Shown here: positions 24,042-31,304 of the stretch, piece after piece | Layout: every line of letters starts with the position of its first letter | Numbering within the stretch: position 1 is the stretch's first letter | Source: a virus | IMG/VR virus record: IMGVR_UViG_3300038463_000227 | Location: 1-64,000 of that record | Length of the DNA: 64,000 nucleotides | Strand: one strand, 5' to 3' | Notes under the pieces: model-generated | The model's database searches: none | What the model was told of the DNA's origin: nothing | Seen by the model: only the letters and a program-made list of their open reading frames with translations | Made by a program: the position numbers and the translations under genes

Positions 24042-24170
24042 TGGTGTAGACGTTAGGATTCGAACCTAAGACAAGCTGTTTGAGATAACCATTATATAGC
24101 GGTCACCTTACGGTAACAAAAATCATAAAACGATGTTTTGACGGCTGTTCTACCACTGAACTACATCTAC
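24042..24170 (-). tRNA. tRNA with about 54-nt insertion in the anticodon loop (Glu-CTC if spliced)
   Basis: Acceptor GTAGATG/CGTCTAC, D arm GTTC/GAAC, T arm TTAGG TTCGAAT CCTAA, A73 and CCA are normal. The anticodon region holds 54 extra nt. If they were removed after position 32, stem GCCGT/ACAGC and loop CTCTCAA (anticodon CTC, Glu) would form. Too small for a self-splicing group I intron. It contains GGTGACCGCTATATAATGG, related to a segment of element 1. Confidence 0.6.
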
Positions 24171-24229
24171 ATTGCAAGACTTTATTGCTAAAGTCTGCGC
24201 TTAACTCTCGAAAGAATTAAGGGGGTTTC

Positions 24230-24415
24230 TTATTTCCAATCACTATCCCTCAGGCCTAGCTTTCGAAAAAGTATTCTTTTGGCAACTTCTAAAGGTAACT
24301 CCGAATCAATTAAGAGTTTTAAAGCAGAATCAAGATCACCCCACAACTTAATAGCAGCTAGTGCTTGTTGTACAGCTTGGTCCTGATTCATATTTAATCG
24401 TCTAGTATCATCCAT
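24230..24415 (-). CDS. Small unknown protein
   Basis: 61 residues, possibly starting at the internal MNQDQAV. Helical, Ala/Leu-rich; ends FRKLGLRDSDWK. Short helical design suggests protein binding. No family recognised. Confidence 0.55.
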   Translation of the reverse strand: MDDTRRLNMNQDQAVQQALAAIKLWGDLDSALKLLIDSELPLEVAKRILFRKLGLRDSDWK

Positions 24416-24456
24416 CCTATTACCTACTACTTAAAGTAGTATTTATTGATAAATGT

Positions 24457-24603
24457 ATTTATTTGTCAGAGTCGAGATTGAGAGACCTCTCCCTAGTGTC
24501 CAGGTTCTTTACCCTGTTGGACCCCGCCTCTATAGTGGCCACACTCAATTATGGTCACCTCATATGCAGATAACTAGATGCCTTACGGCACGAGCAAATA
24601 AAT
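24457..24603 (-). ncRNA. Structured RNA at a promoter start site (element 4)
   Basis: ATTTATTTG (24457) and CAAATAAAT (24595) close it. Inside: a GTCC...GGAC hairpin and GTGCCGTAAGGCAT. It begins about 15 nt after the -10 box of the promoter at 24618-24661, so it is the first thing transcribed. Confidence 0.6.
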
Positions 24604-24617
24604 TCTTCAATACAGGT

Positions 24618-24661
24618 ATTATAAGTCAGTTTCAACCTAATGTATACCTTTTAATTGTAAC
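24618..24661 (-). promoter_or_regulatory. Phage promoter, copy 4 (inside RNA island)
   Basis: GTTACAATTAAAAGGTATAC and TATAAT at offset 38. It faces the structured RNA 24457-24603 and the tRNAs further left. Confidence 0.75.
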
Positions 24662-24827
24662 AAACGGAAATTAATATGAGCAAACCTGTTATTAACTTTT
24701 TGAATATATTCAAGGAACGTGGCATTGTGCTCAATCCTATATTCTCCTAAAACTTGGTGCTATATATTTATTCAAAACCATAAATACTATTTTAAAATTC
24801 TTTATTTAAAGTTCGAATATATGATAA

Positions 24828-24913
24828 TGGTGCTGGTTGTAGGATTTGAACCCACGAGGAATTTCTTCGCTTGATTACAAGTCAAGTGCCGTCGACCGCT
24901 TGGCTAAACCAGC
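24828..24913 (-). tRNA. Class II tRNA with Thr anticodon TGT
   Basis: Acceptor GCTGGTT/AACCAGC, anticodon arm CTTGA CTTGTAA TCAAG (TGT), T arm GTGGG TTCAAAT CCTAC, A73, CCA. It also has a 14-nt variable arm and a Leu/Ser/Tyr-style D arm (GCC...GGC). Normal tRNA-Thr has a short variable loop, so the charging identity is uncertain. Confidence 0.75.
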
Positions 24914-25180
24914 CTATTTATTACCGAAAATGTTGTCTAACCACCAATGTGGAAATAATCCATCTTCATACAATTCTTTTTCTCTGAGGAGACCTAACTT
25001 GATATCCTCTTTCCACATCTTTTCGTGGACATTCAAATATGTTTTACCAACACTGAAACCATTCTTACTTGATACTGATGTACCATAGCTTTCAGAGTTA
25101 TACAACTCAATTAACATCTCATCACTGTAATCCAAAACATGATCCCAACTTCGGGAAAATATTCGATATACTTCAGCCAT
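24914..25180 (-). CDS. Unknown protein, 5' end probably frameshifted
   Basis: 88 residues from MAEVYRIFSRSWDH, but coding-like sequence in the same frame extends 27 codons upstream (SAKRPVKGSNLGTPKRSIHK). That extension lacks a start; an ATG with a perfect AGGAGG site at 25266 is in the other frame and one -1 shift would join them. Stop is TAG, directly abutting the 5' end of the class II tRNA. Helical, basic N-terminus. No family recognised. Confidence 0.5.
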   Translation of the reverse strand: MAEVYRIFSRSWDHVLDYSDEMLIELYNSESYGTSVSSKNGFSVGKTYLNVHEKMWKEDIKLGLLREKELYEDGLFPHWWLDNIFGNK

Positions 25181-25275
25181 TCTTTTAAACTTCTGACTTA
25201 CTTTATGGATACTGCGTTTTGGTGTTCCTAAATTACTACCCTTAACTGGGCGTTTAGCTGAGTCATGCTAGCCTC

Positions 25276-25557
25276 CTATATATGTGTTATGTAAAATTTA
25301 CCACCGGGTTCATATTTACTACTATCTTCATAATACTCGATTTTTACTCTATGATGTTGGTCAATATCATGTATATCACCAAAATCAACTGACTGAAAAA
25401 ACATAACATCACTTAATACTTGATCATCAAGCCTTACAGTAAATGGTTCTTCCTGTTTAGGATTGGAAGTATAATGTTGCTTTTCAATAATGCCTTGAAT
25501 TATTATTAATGCTTCTTCAGAAGGATTAATTAAAGTTATAACTCGTTTAGATATCAT
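25276..25557 (-). CDS. Unknown protein ending in TAG
   Basis: 93 residues, beta-rich (VRLDDQVLSDVMFFQSVDF). Ends YITHI-TAG. The downstream ribosome binding site AGGAGG overlaps the stop. Read-through would add 12 residues up to a second TAG. No family recognised. Confidence 0.65.
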   Translation of the reverse strand: MISKRVITLINPSEEALIIIQGIIEKQHYTSNPKQEEPFTVRLDDQVLSDVMFFQSVDFGDIHDIDQHHRVKIEYYEDSSKYEPGGKFYITHI

Positions 25558-25586
25558 TTTATAGCCTTATATTTATAGAATTTAAT

Positions 25587-25672
25587 TGGTCGGCGAGGAG
25601 GGACTTGAACCCTCAATCCCTCACGGGCGGCAGATTTTAAGTCTGCAGTGTATACCATTCCACCACTCGCCG
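25587..25672 (-). tRNA. tRNA-Leu(TAA), copy 1
   Basis: Acceptor CGGCGAG/CTCGCCG, anticodon arm GCAGA CTTAAAA TCTGC, long variable arm, T arm GAGGG TTCAAGT CCCTC, A73, CCA. Confidence 0.92.
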
Positions 25673-25801
25673 ATGGATCTAAGATTCTCTGATACTGCAT
25701 TAAAGTAAAGTAAACCTTAGCAATCTTTAATGGGACAACTCTGATGGGTGTTCAGTCATCTTTAGTATTTTTAATCCAACCTATTTATAGGTTCTAAATC
25801 T

Positions 25802-25890
25802 TGGTCCGGCGCGTGAGATTCGAACTCACAGCCCTTTCGGGGTCAACACGTTTTAAGCGTGCTCGGTCTACCAATTCCCTGCACCGCCGG
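25802..25890 (-). tRNA. tRNA-Leu(TAA), copy 2
   Basis: Acceptor CCGGCGG/GCGCCGG, anticodon arm GCACG CTTAAAA CGTGT, long variable arm, T arm GTGAG TTCGAAT CTCAC, A73, CCA. An ORF across it is an artefact. Confidence 0.9.
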
Positions 25891-26099
25891 ATAATTCTTG
25901 TTATGACATTTATGCGGTTACTGTAACTAAGTCGTTTATCAAATGTTGCCGCACCTTCTTGATAACACATCGGCTCTGTTAAAGCTGTCATATTTAAATA
26001 TGCCTCATGGAGGGAACATAAATGTCTGAACCTACCCTAGCTTATAAACTGTCTGAAATTGTTGCTATCAGATTCAATAAACAAGATGACTGCATAATT

Positions 26100-26203
26100 T
26101 GGTGAAGTTTCAGGGAATCGAACCACTGGGATATCTAGCGCTGCAGCACTAATAATATATCCGTCTCACTGACGGACCGGTCTCCATAACCGTCTAAAAC
26201 TTC
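26100..26203 (-). tRNA. tRNA-like gene with an extra arm
   Basis: Perfect acceptor GAAGTTT/AAACTTC with A73 and CCA. Internal hairpins in order: CGGT/ACCG, CCGTC/GACGG (5-nt loop), TAGTG/CGCTA (loop CTGCAG), then a weak T arm with loop TTCGATT. No standard anticodon loop with T33. Aberrant or degenerate. Confidence 0.45.
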
Positions 26204-26209
26204 ATATTC

Positions 26210-26300
26210 TGGCGGAGAAAGGAGGAATTGAACCCCTGGGATCTTTCGACCCCAACTTGTTTTCCAAACAAGCGTCAGAACCATCTGATCACCATTCTCC
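26210..26300 (-). tRNA. tRNA-Ser(GGA)
   Basis: Acceptor GGAGAAT/TTTCTCC, anticodon arm CTTGT TTGGAAA ACAAG, long variable arm, T loop TTCAATT, G73, CCA. Confidence 0.88.
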
Positions 26301-26308
26301 AAATTTTT

Positions 26309-26468
26309 TTTGATGTGTATTAGATTTGAACCTAACTTGAACAACCTATAAACGTTCATGACCACTTATAGTTTATGCCGTGTTTCATCAGCCCGACATT
26401 GCATCTGACAGTTCCCGCCCAGATTTCGAGGCCCGAGGTGTGCATCAAACTGCACTATTCACATCAAA
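26309..26468 (-). ncRNA. Structured RNA with T-like arm (element 5)
   Basis: TTTGATGTG (26309) and CACATCAAA (26460) pair perfectly. A T-arm-like TTAGG TTCAAA TCTAA lies next to the left arm. No matching tRNA halves. Confidence 0.45.
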
Positions 26469-26475
26469 TTCTAGC

Positions 26476-26548
26476 AAGCGCCACTGGGAATCGAACCCGA
26501 CAGCCGTGCACAGCATCCTAGTGTTACTCTACGCCATAGGACGACGCT
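26476..26548 (-). tRNA. Atypical tRNA-like gene
   Basis: Acceptor AGCGTCG/TGGCGCT pairs and the spacing up to the T loop TTCGATT is normal for a tRNA, but the D and anticodon arms are poorly paired and no CCA is encoded. Anticodon not assignable. Confidence 0.4.
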
Positions 26549-26557
26549 CTTTTTATT

Positions 26558-26643
26558 TGGTACGCGCGGGGAGACTTGAACTCCCAATCCCTCACGGGCG
26601 CTGGCTTCTAAGACCAGAGCGTATGCCATTCCGCCACGCGCGC
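26558..26643 (-). tRNA. tRNA-Leu(TAG)
   Basis: Acceptor GCGCGCG/CGCGCGT, anticodon arm CTGGT CTTAGAA GCCAG, long variable arm, T arm GGGAG TTCAAGT CTCCC, A73, CCA. Confidence 0.9.
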
Positions 26644-26745
26644 ATAATTCCTTCGATACAGGTCACTGAGTTCCTTTGGGAAGGTCCCCTCAGATCGTCA
26701 TGATGCTTCCAACCACTCTCATGAACCCTTTGGGTAGGGTATCGA

Positions 26746-26922
26746 TTATTCTTTAATTACTGTTGGTTCTTCTAAAGGTTCAATAATATAATCTTTAGCA
26801 GTACCTTTAGGTATATGTTTATCACAATTGTGTCCTAAATAGTTCTTATTCATATTTTTTAAGACTGCAGTTGCTTCTGATGTACACTTCGGAAAACAAG
26901 GTGAGGTGCAAAGTATTGACAT
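26746..26922 (-). CDS. Small Cys-rich protein
   Basis: 58 residues, start MSILCTSPCFPKCTSE after AAAGGAAATAT. Four Cys (three within the first 13 residues plus one near 33) suggest metal binding. Gene sits alone between tRNAs. Confidence 0.65.
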   Translation of the reverse strand: MSILCTSPCFPKCTSEATAVLKNMNKNYLGHNCDKHIPKGTAKDYIIEPLEEPTVIKE

Positions 26923-27048
26923 ATATTTCCTTTTAGATTCTTCCTAAGGTTTCCCCCATCGAGAGTCGTGATGCTACTTAGGACTCGATTTATTCAATAA
27001 AAGATGGTGCTAGCCTCTATGACTAATCTTATCAACCATATAAATTTT

Positions 27049-27143
27049 TGGTCCTTCTCCACGGTTACGATCCGTGCCGTTGTAGCCAATCTAGCCACTC
27101 TCCCAAGTTTATAAAACTTAGCCGCTCGCCAAAGCTGAGAAGG
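27049..27143 (-). tRNA. Class II tRNA with TAT anticodon
   Basis: Acceptor CCTTCTC/GAGAAGG, A73, CCA. Anticodon arm TAAGT TTTATAA ACTTG (TAT would read AUA, Ile). Long variable arm with GTGGC/GCTAC hairpin, T arm CACGG ATCGTAA CCGTG with A54. A long variable arm is not expected for tRNA-Ile. Confidence 0.65.
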
Positions 27144-27153
27144 ATAACGATAG

Positions 27154-27175
27154 CTAGTGGATTTCTCCACTAGCA
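27154..27175 (-). terminator. Hairpin after the DUF932 gene
   Basis: CTAGTGGA/TCCACTAG inverted repeat 12 nt downstream of the stop of 27185-28153. No long T run. Confidence 0.5.
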
Positions 27176-27184
27176 GTTTTGATA

Positions 27185-28153
27185 TTAAGCAGTTGCCAAT
27201 AAACGTTGCAGTGTCAGTGATTTCAAATCATCACCTTTACCAAACCATGCATTTGCCATACGATGGCTGTTTGTTTTTGCTGTTGCATGATGATCAATGT
27301 ATTCTGTAACACTGTTCAGCAGACCCCAAGCAGTACCTTCAGCAGATTGCATTTCGCTGCCAATTCCGCCACCTTGAAACAAGTCCATGATTTTCATGTA
27401 CTGTTTTGATTTTGAAACATCATCGGCATAAATCATTTTTGAATCACGCAGCAAGTTTTCAACAAATTCTTCAGCATGACGTGTTGACATTGAAGTTGCA
27501 GCCAACTGACGAGCAGCTCCAAGAAAGTCACCAAAGTTACCACGCGCAATTCCCAATTGGTTTTTAACTTTGTTTGCATCAAATGCTGTACGATGACTAA
27601 TAACAACTTCACGTGCTTTACCTTGCAAAGCCATACCCAAAGTGTTATTACAAACAACACGCACTGTTGTGAAACGTGCTGTAGTTGCTAATGTACCATC
27701 ACAGCTTGATGACAATAACAAGTAACCATCAACTTTGTCATCACCAACGATACAAGCAGATTCACCGATTGATGCAAGTGCCCAAAAACGGCGGCCATCA
27801 AATAGAGTTCCAGCAGTATCCAAGGTGAAACCATTTGCATCAGTCAAGTCATGGAAAAAATCCAAAACTTCACCAGGTTGAACAATTTTATATTTAGAAG
27901 ACACAATTGACAGTGCTTCTTTTGTATCTGAACGATATAAAACGTTACTATCTGGAATTGTACCAACTTCACCATCAACACCGAAAGTTACAGGACTTGT
28001 TTTGATATTCCAATCCATACCAGCAGCTTCTTTCCATGTTGCCATGTCAGCACCGGCTTCAAGAGATTGACCTAAACCATGCCAAGGCTTTTCAGTACCA
28101 ACATAAGCCATTTCAGCAAGACCATTTTTACGGATTGTGATTGCGTGTGCCAT
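27185..28153 (-). CDS. DUF932 / TIGR03299 phage-plasmid protein
   Basis: 322 residues. The opening with TEKPWHGLG, the central FWALASIGE and VRVVCNNTL, and the overall length match the DUF932 family found in phages, plasmids and mobile elements. Biochemical role unknown; often associated with replication or gene-transfer elements. Has its own promoter (28199-28251), a terminator hairpin and clear AAGGAAAATATA ribosome binding site, so it is expressed separately from the tRNAs around it. Confidence 0.88.
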   Translation of the reverse strand: MAHAITIRKNGLAEMAYVGTEKPWHGLGQSLEAGADMATWKEAAGMDWNIKTSPVTFGVDGEVGTIPDSNVLYRSDTKEALSIVSSKYKIVQPGEVLDFFHDLTDANGFTLDTAGTLFDGRRFWALASIGESACIVGDDKVDGYLLLSSSCDGTLATTARFTTVRVVCNNTLGMALQGKAREVVISHRTAFDANKVKNQLGIARGNFGDFLGAARQLAATSMSTRHAEEFVENLLRDSKMIYADDVSKSKQYMKIMDLFQGGGIGSEMQSAEGTAWGLLNSVTEYIDHHATAKTNSHRMANAWFGKGDDLKSLTLQRLLATA

Positions 28154-28198
28154 TATATTTTCCTTTAAAATCAGATTCAGGTTTGAATCAATGAAGTA

Positions 28199-28251
28199 AT
28201 TATAGGCTTATATCTGGAAGTTGTACACTTTTATTTAAAAATAATTGTAAC
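28199..28251 (-). promoter_or_regulatory. Phage promoter, copy 5 (9 nt longer)
   Basis: GTTACAATTA, then GTGTAC and TATAAT displaced together by 9 nt relative to the other copies, so the -35/-10 spacing is unchanged while the upstream box is moved. Confidence 0.65.
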
Positions 28252-28258
28252 GAGATTT

Positions 28259-28331
28259 TGGTGTCGAGGGTAGGATTTAAACCTACATGGTTCAGCTAAG
28301 GCCTATGCTTTTTGCATTAAGATACCTCGAC
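28259..28331 (-). tRNA. Atypical tRNA-like gene
   Basis: Perfect acceptor GTCGAGG/CCTCGAC, T arm GTAGG TTTAAAT CCTAC, A73, CCA. Between them an ATGC-AAAAA-GCAT hairpin and an 11-nt loop replace normal D and anticodon arms; 73 nt with CCA. Anticodon not assignable. Confidence 0.45.
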
Positions 28332-28413
28332 ATTGTTTAGACGTGAAATGAGTATTTAAACTACATCTTTTTTAATACACGAGATATTAAAAAAGAAGAT
28401 TCCACGATTTTTC

Positions 28414-28620
28414 TTAAGTATCCAAATCAATAAGCTTTGGACCTTCAGCAATCATATACCATGAAGGAACTACTTTTGCAGTATTCTTGGAATTAAATTC
28501 CTTAATATGTGCTTTGGCATCTTCAAGAGCTGTATTACCATCAAAATCTCGATGACCATCAGGGCGTGAACCCCAACCGGCTTCATATTCTATATAATAC
28601 ACTCGATAGACTGGTTTCAT
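28414..28620 (-). CDS. Small unknown protein
   Basis: 68 residues, MKPVYRVYYIEYEAGWGSRP opening, beta then helix. Resembles short 'phage host-interaction' type proteins only in size. No family recognised. Confidence 0.65.
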   Translation of the reverse strand: MKPVYRVYYIEYEAGWGSRPDGHRDFDGNTALEDAKAHIKEFNSKNTAKVVPSWYMIAEGPKLIDLDT

Positions 28621-28636
28621 GATGTGCTTTCAAAAT

Positions 28637-28712
28637 TGGAGCGGAATGGGGAACTTGAATCCCCGACATCTTGCTTGGCAAGCAAGTGCTCTACCAACTG
28701 AGCTAATCCCGC
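28637..28712 (-). tRNA. tRNA-Gly(GCC)
   Basis: Acceptor GCGGGAT/ATTCCGC, D arm GCTC/GAGC, anticodon arm CTTGC TTGCCAA GCAAG, T arm GGGGA TTCAAGT TCCCC, T73, CCA. Confidence 0.93.
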
Positions 28713-28721
28713 ATTATAATA

Positions 28722-28784
28722 TAAAAGTATTAACATGAGAATTGGACGGCTGCTCTGTTTTGATCTGAGAGGTCAATACTTTTA
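28722..28784 (-). ncRNA. Short AU-closed structured spacer (element 6)
   Basis: TAAAAGTATT (28722) and AATACTTTTA (28775), perfect 10-bp inverted repeat between tRNA-Gly and tRNA-Gln. Confidence 0.5.
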
Positions 28785-28788
28785 AATC

Positions 28789-28863
28789 TGGTGCAGATAG
28801 ATGGAATTGAACCACCGACACCCCTCATCAAAGAAGGCGCTCTAGGCACTGAGCTATATCCGC
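28789..28863 (-). tRNA. tRNA-Gln(TTG)
   Basis: Acceptor GCGGATA/TATCTGC, D arm GCTC/GAGC, T arm GGTGG TTCAATT CCATC, A73, CCA. Anticodon stem CCTTC/GAGGG leaves a 6-nt loop TTTGAT, one base short; TTG is the likely anticodon. Confidence 0.65.
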
Positions 28864-28871
28864 ATTGTTAG

Positions 28872-28942
28872 TGGTGGAGAAGGAGAGACTCGAACTCACC
28901 GGGAATTCTTTGCAAAAGACTTCTGTACCCTGTACCATCCCC
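28872..28942 (-). tRNA. tRNA-Ala(TGC), short D arm
   Basis: Acceptor GGGGATG/CTTCTCC includes the G3:U70 pair that marks alanine tRNA. Loop TTTGCAA (TGC), T loop TTCGAGT, A73, CCA. Only 71 nt; the D arm is shortened. Confidence 0.6.
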
Positions 28943-29018
28943 ATTATATTGCTAGGTTAATTTTGTTGTGTAAAGAGTAGGTTTACCTCATTCTCTTTGT
29001 GCAATTTTAGTAGCCACA

Positions 29019-29489
29019 TTAACCTAATTTTGGTGCCCCAGGGTAGGATTTAAACCTACCGCCACGCTCCCTCAACGGAAGCTGCTCTAACACTGAGCTA
29101 CTGGGACATTGTTCTTTATATATATATTTTAAACCTGATATAACTTCGGCAATATCAATATCTTGTTTCCAATAAGAAAGTAAAATTTCTTTATTTAATT
29201 TTACCCAATCTATTATATCCAACATATCATCTTTTTTTATTTTTTTAGTATCACCAATAACTCTTGGCTCTGCATCTATTGTAATAGTAAAACTACTTCC
29301 CGACCATGTATTTCCATATTCAGAATTTACTTTAATTCTTGGTCCATGATTAACACCCCGATTATCAGAGATATAAATTATAACTGGTAATTTGGTAGTA
29401 TTTTTACCAAGATTAACCATCTCATTTATTACTCGATCATCAAATACAGAATATTCTCTTTCAAGAAGAAACTGCTGCATTATCTTCAT
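29019..29489 (-). CDS. Small phage protein whose frame runs through a tRNA
   Basis: 156 residues from MKIMQQFLLEREYSVF (ATG after AATGGATTAAT). Residues 1-125 are similar to the gene at 32796 (same MKIxxxLL start, ARIKV/PRIKV strand, IxDWVxLN helix), so the two are paralogues. The last about 30 residues are the translation of the tRNA at 29031-29107, because no stop occurs before it. A stop may have been lost when the tRNA arrived. Function unknown. Confidence 0.55.
   Translation of the reverse strand: MKIMQQFLLEREYSVFDDRVINEMVNLGKNTTKLPVIIYISDNRGVNHGPRIKVNSEYGNTWSGSSFTITIDAEPRVIGDTKKIKKDDMLDIIDWVKLNKEILLSYWKQDIDIAEVISGLKYIYKEQCPSSSVLEQLPLRERGGRFKSYPGAPKLG
29031..29107 (-). tRNA. tRNA with atypical anticodon loop (Gln-TTG?)
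   Basis: Acceptor GTCCCAG/CTGGGGC, D arm GCTC/GAGC, 6-bp T stem, A73, CCA. Anticodon stem GCTTC/GGAGC is perfect but the loop CGTTGAG has G instead of T at 33; TTG sits at 34-36. Confidence 0.6.
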
Positions 29490-29490
29490 A

Positions 29491-30033
29491 TTAATCCATT
29501 CCATTCATCATAAAGGCCATTTCTAAATTACCTTTAATTCCATCTAAGTCTTCTTTTGATAATTTTTTCTTAGAAGCAATTACCGCTGAACCATGCTTGG
29601 TTGTTATATCACTATCAAACTTCCAAGGAGCTAATAAACTCGATGATATTATCTTCTTGTAAGTCAAAAATCTTTTATGTTCTGTTGTAATAGCAACAAA
29701 TATTAATGCTTTGATATCATACTCAGTATTAAGTTTTGGTATTTTATCTTTTAATTCATTGGCGATCGCACCAAAAATCTTCATTGCACTTTTAGGTTTA
29801 TCACCTATTAAATCTTGTTCTGGTTTTCCATCAACCATTCTAATAAAGGCGATATTTAACCAGCTAAATGGATCTTGTTCACCATCAAAATTAAAGGGTT
29901 GAATCAATATTTTATATTCATTACCATCTAATTCACCGGTACCAGCAATTGCACCATAAAATGTTCCCCATTTGACTGAATCAAACTTGGAATCTAATGA
30001 TTCTGTTAACTGTAGTAAATTATCCATCTTCAT
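29491..30033 (-). CDS. Unknown 180-residue protein
   Basis: Starts MKMDNLLQLTESLDSKF after a TATAATG junction. Beta-rich core, Lys-rich C-terminus (ASKKKLSKEDL). Its TAA overlaps the ribosome binding region of the paralogue downstream. No family recognised. Confidence 0.65.
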   Translation of the reverse strand: MKMDNLLQLTESLDSKFDSVKWGTFYGAIAGTGELDGNEYKILIQPFNFDGEQDPFSWLNIAFIRMVDGKPEQDLIGDKPKSAMKIFGAIANELKDKIPKLNTEYDIKALIFVAITTEHKRFLTYKKIISSSLLAPWKFDSDITTKHGSAVIASKKKLSKEDLDGIKGNLEMAFMMNGMD

Positions 30034-30079
30034 ACATTATACCTTATTATTTGAATTAAGTACATGTATTTATAAAACT

Positions 30080-30156
30080 TGGTGGTCCCACCGAGGAGAC
30101 GATCCCGGAATGCTCGATTATGAGTCGAGGGTTATAACCATTTTAACTACAGGACC
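30080..30156 (-). tRNA. tRNA-Met or Ile2 (CAT), copy 1
   Basis: Acceptor GGTCCTG/TGGGACC, D arm GTTA/TAAC, anticodon arm CTCGA CTCATAA TCGAG (CAT), T arm CCGGG ATCGTCT CTCGG with unusual T loop, A73, CCA. Confidence 0.8.
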
Positions 30157-30176
30157 AAAACCGAAATACCTAAAGA

Positions 30177-30261
30177 AGCGGGACTTGGATTTGAACCAAG
30201 ACTTGCATTATATGTTTCAGGGTTATGAGCCCCGCGTGTTAACCGGATTACACTATCCCGC
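30177..30261 (-). tRNA. tRNA (CAT), copy 2, CCA not encoded
   Basis: Acceptor GCGGGAT/GTCCCGC, anticodon arm CGGGG CTCATAA CCCTG, T arm CTTGG TTCAAAT CCAAG. The variable region is about 17 nt. No CCA; instead CCTAAAGA/TCTTTAGG flanks extend the acceptor helix by 8 bp. Confidence 0.7.
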
Positions 30262-30470
30262 ATCTTTAGGTACTTCTTTAAACTGGGCGGCCATGAATCC
30301 ATTAAGATAGGAGGTACCCATGGCCATATGCAAGCTTTTAACAGCGTCACTAGGGACTGTGCATTCAGTAACCCCTAATCACCCATAAAGTCCTACCAAG
30401 CCTTTACAGGAAGGTCATTATCTGGATAGCAAAACCTCTATTCTGGTTTTGGTATTTATCAGATCAATAC
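30262..30470 (-). other. Gene-free stretch in RNA island
   Basis: No credible ORF or complete tRNA. Several short palindromes are visible (for example near 30320 CCATGG/CCATATG). Nothing further can be supported. Confidence 0.3.
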
Positions 30471-30555
30471 TGGTGCGGATGATAGGACTTGAACCTACAC
30501 GCCTCTCGGCACGAGCTTCTTAGACTCGCATGGCTACCAATTACATCACATCCGC
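30471..30555 (-). tRNA. tRNA-Leu(AAG)
   Basis: Acceptor GCGGATG/CATCCGC, anticodon arm CGAGT CTAAGAA GCTCG, long variable arm, T arm GTAGG TTCAAGT CCTAT, A73, CCA. Confidence 0.85.
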
Positions 30556-30562
30556 ATAATTC

Positions 30563-30760
30563 TTATAAAACAATTCTTTCAAAAGTAATTCCAAAAGAAT
30601 TTCTTCTTTCTATTTCTAACTGTAACTTATTACCAGTATCTTCAGTTATATGATGAATAATAACCACATCATCACTTGTATTTCCAGGTATTAAATAATG
30701 TATTTGTTTCAATAATAATTGTTGCATCCGACTACATTGAATTCCAGGTTTATTTATCAT
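30563..30760 (-). CDS. Small unknown protein
   Basis: 65 residues; MQQLLLKQIHYLIPG may be the true start region. Overlaps the upstream gene stop. C-terminal beta strands. No family recognised. Confidence 0.55.
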   Translation of the reverse strand: MINKPGIQCSRMQQLLLKQIHYLIPGNTSDDVVIIHHITEDTGNKLQLEIERRNSFGITFERIVL

Positions 30761-31086
30761 AATGATTTTCTATTATAGGTTGGATAACTCACAGTATCAT
30801 TTGGCTCTGCTGGACATTTACCAACATATAATAATTTAAAATCATGTGATGGTTTCATATTAATAGTATCACCCTGATAAAACAAAGTTAATGTAAAAGT
30901 AACTAAACTTAATTCATATGCATTAAAATGTGTAAGTTCCCATTGTCTAATAATAAAATTTACATGTTTTTGTAAAACATGTAATGTTGTATCATTACAC
31001 TGTGGTTCCATTAAAAGAATATCACTAATATATTCTTGTATTCTTACATATAATTCTTTAGCAATTTCTTTTTGTTTTACAGGCAT
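30757..31086 (-). CDS. Unknown protein
   Basis: 109 residues, helical N-terminus (IAKELYVRIQEYISDILL). Starts 3 nt after the stop of the gene at 31089. No family recognised. Confidence 0.6.
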   Translation of the reverse strand: MPVKQKEIAKELYVRIQEYISDILLMEPQCNDTTLHVLQKHVNFIIRQWELTHFNAYELSLVTFTLTLFYQGDTINMKPSHDFKLLYVGKCPAEPNDTVSYPTYNRKSL

Positions 31087-31088
31087 AT

Positions 31089-31304
31089 TTAATATGCGAT
31101 TGCATAAGCAGTAAAGCCTTCAACCTTATTTCCATAAGTTTCCCAACAGACTCGGCGATTTCCACATTCACAGCGACGATCCTGACGATCCTGACCATCC
31201 CAACCTGCACAGTCATCACAATTCTGACCATCAAACTCAATTAAACTACCATCAAGTTGTGCCTTAGCAGCTTCAATAGCTTCTTGCTCAGTTAAATATT
31301 TCAT
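31089..31304 (-). CDS. Small Cys/Asp-rich protein (internal start)
   Basis: ATG at 31304 follows AAGGAAAAGATA and gives 71 residues (MKYLTEQEAIEAAKAQLDG). NCDDCAGWDGQD and CECGNRRVC supply five Cys for a metal site. The same frame continues from the GIY-YIG gene upstream, so either separate translation or a fused protein is possible. Confidence 0.6.
   Translation of the reverse strand: MKYLTEQEAIEAAKAQLDGSLIEFDGQNCDDCAGWDGQDRQDRRCECGNRRVCWETYGNKVEGFTAYAIAY

Noticed and set aside
25794-25991. 65-codon minus-strand frame
   Set aside because: Covers tRNA-Leu(TAA) copy 2 entirely; no ribosome binding site.
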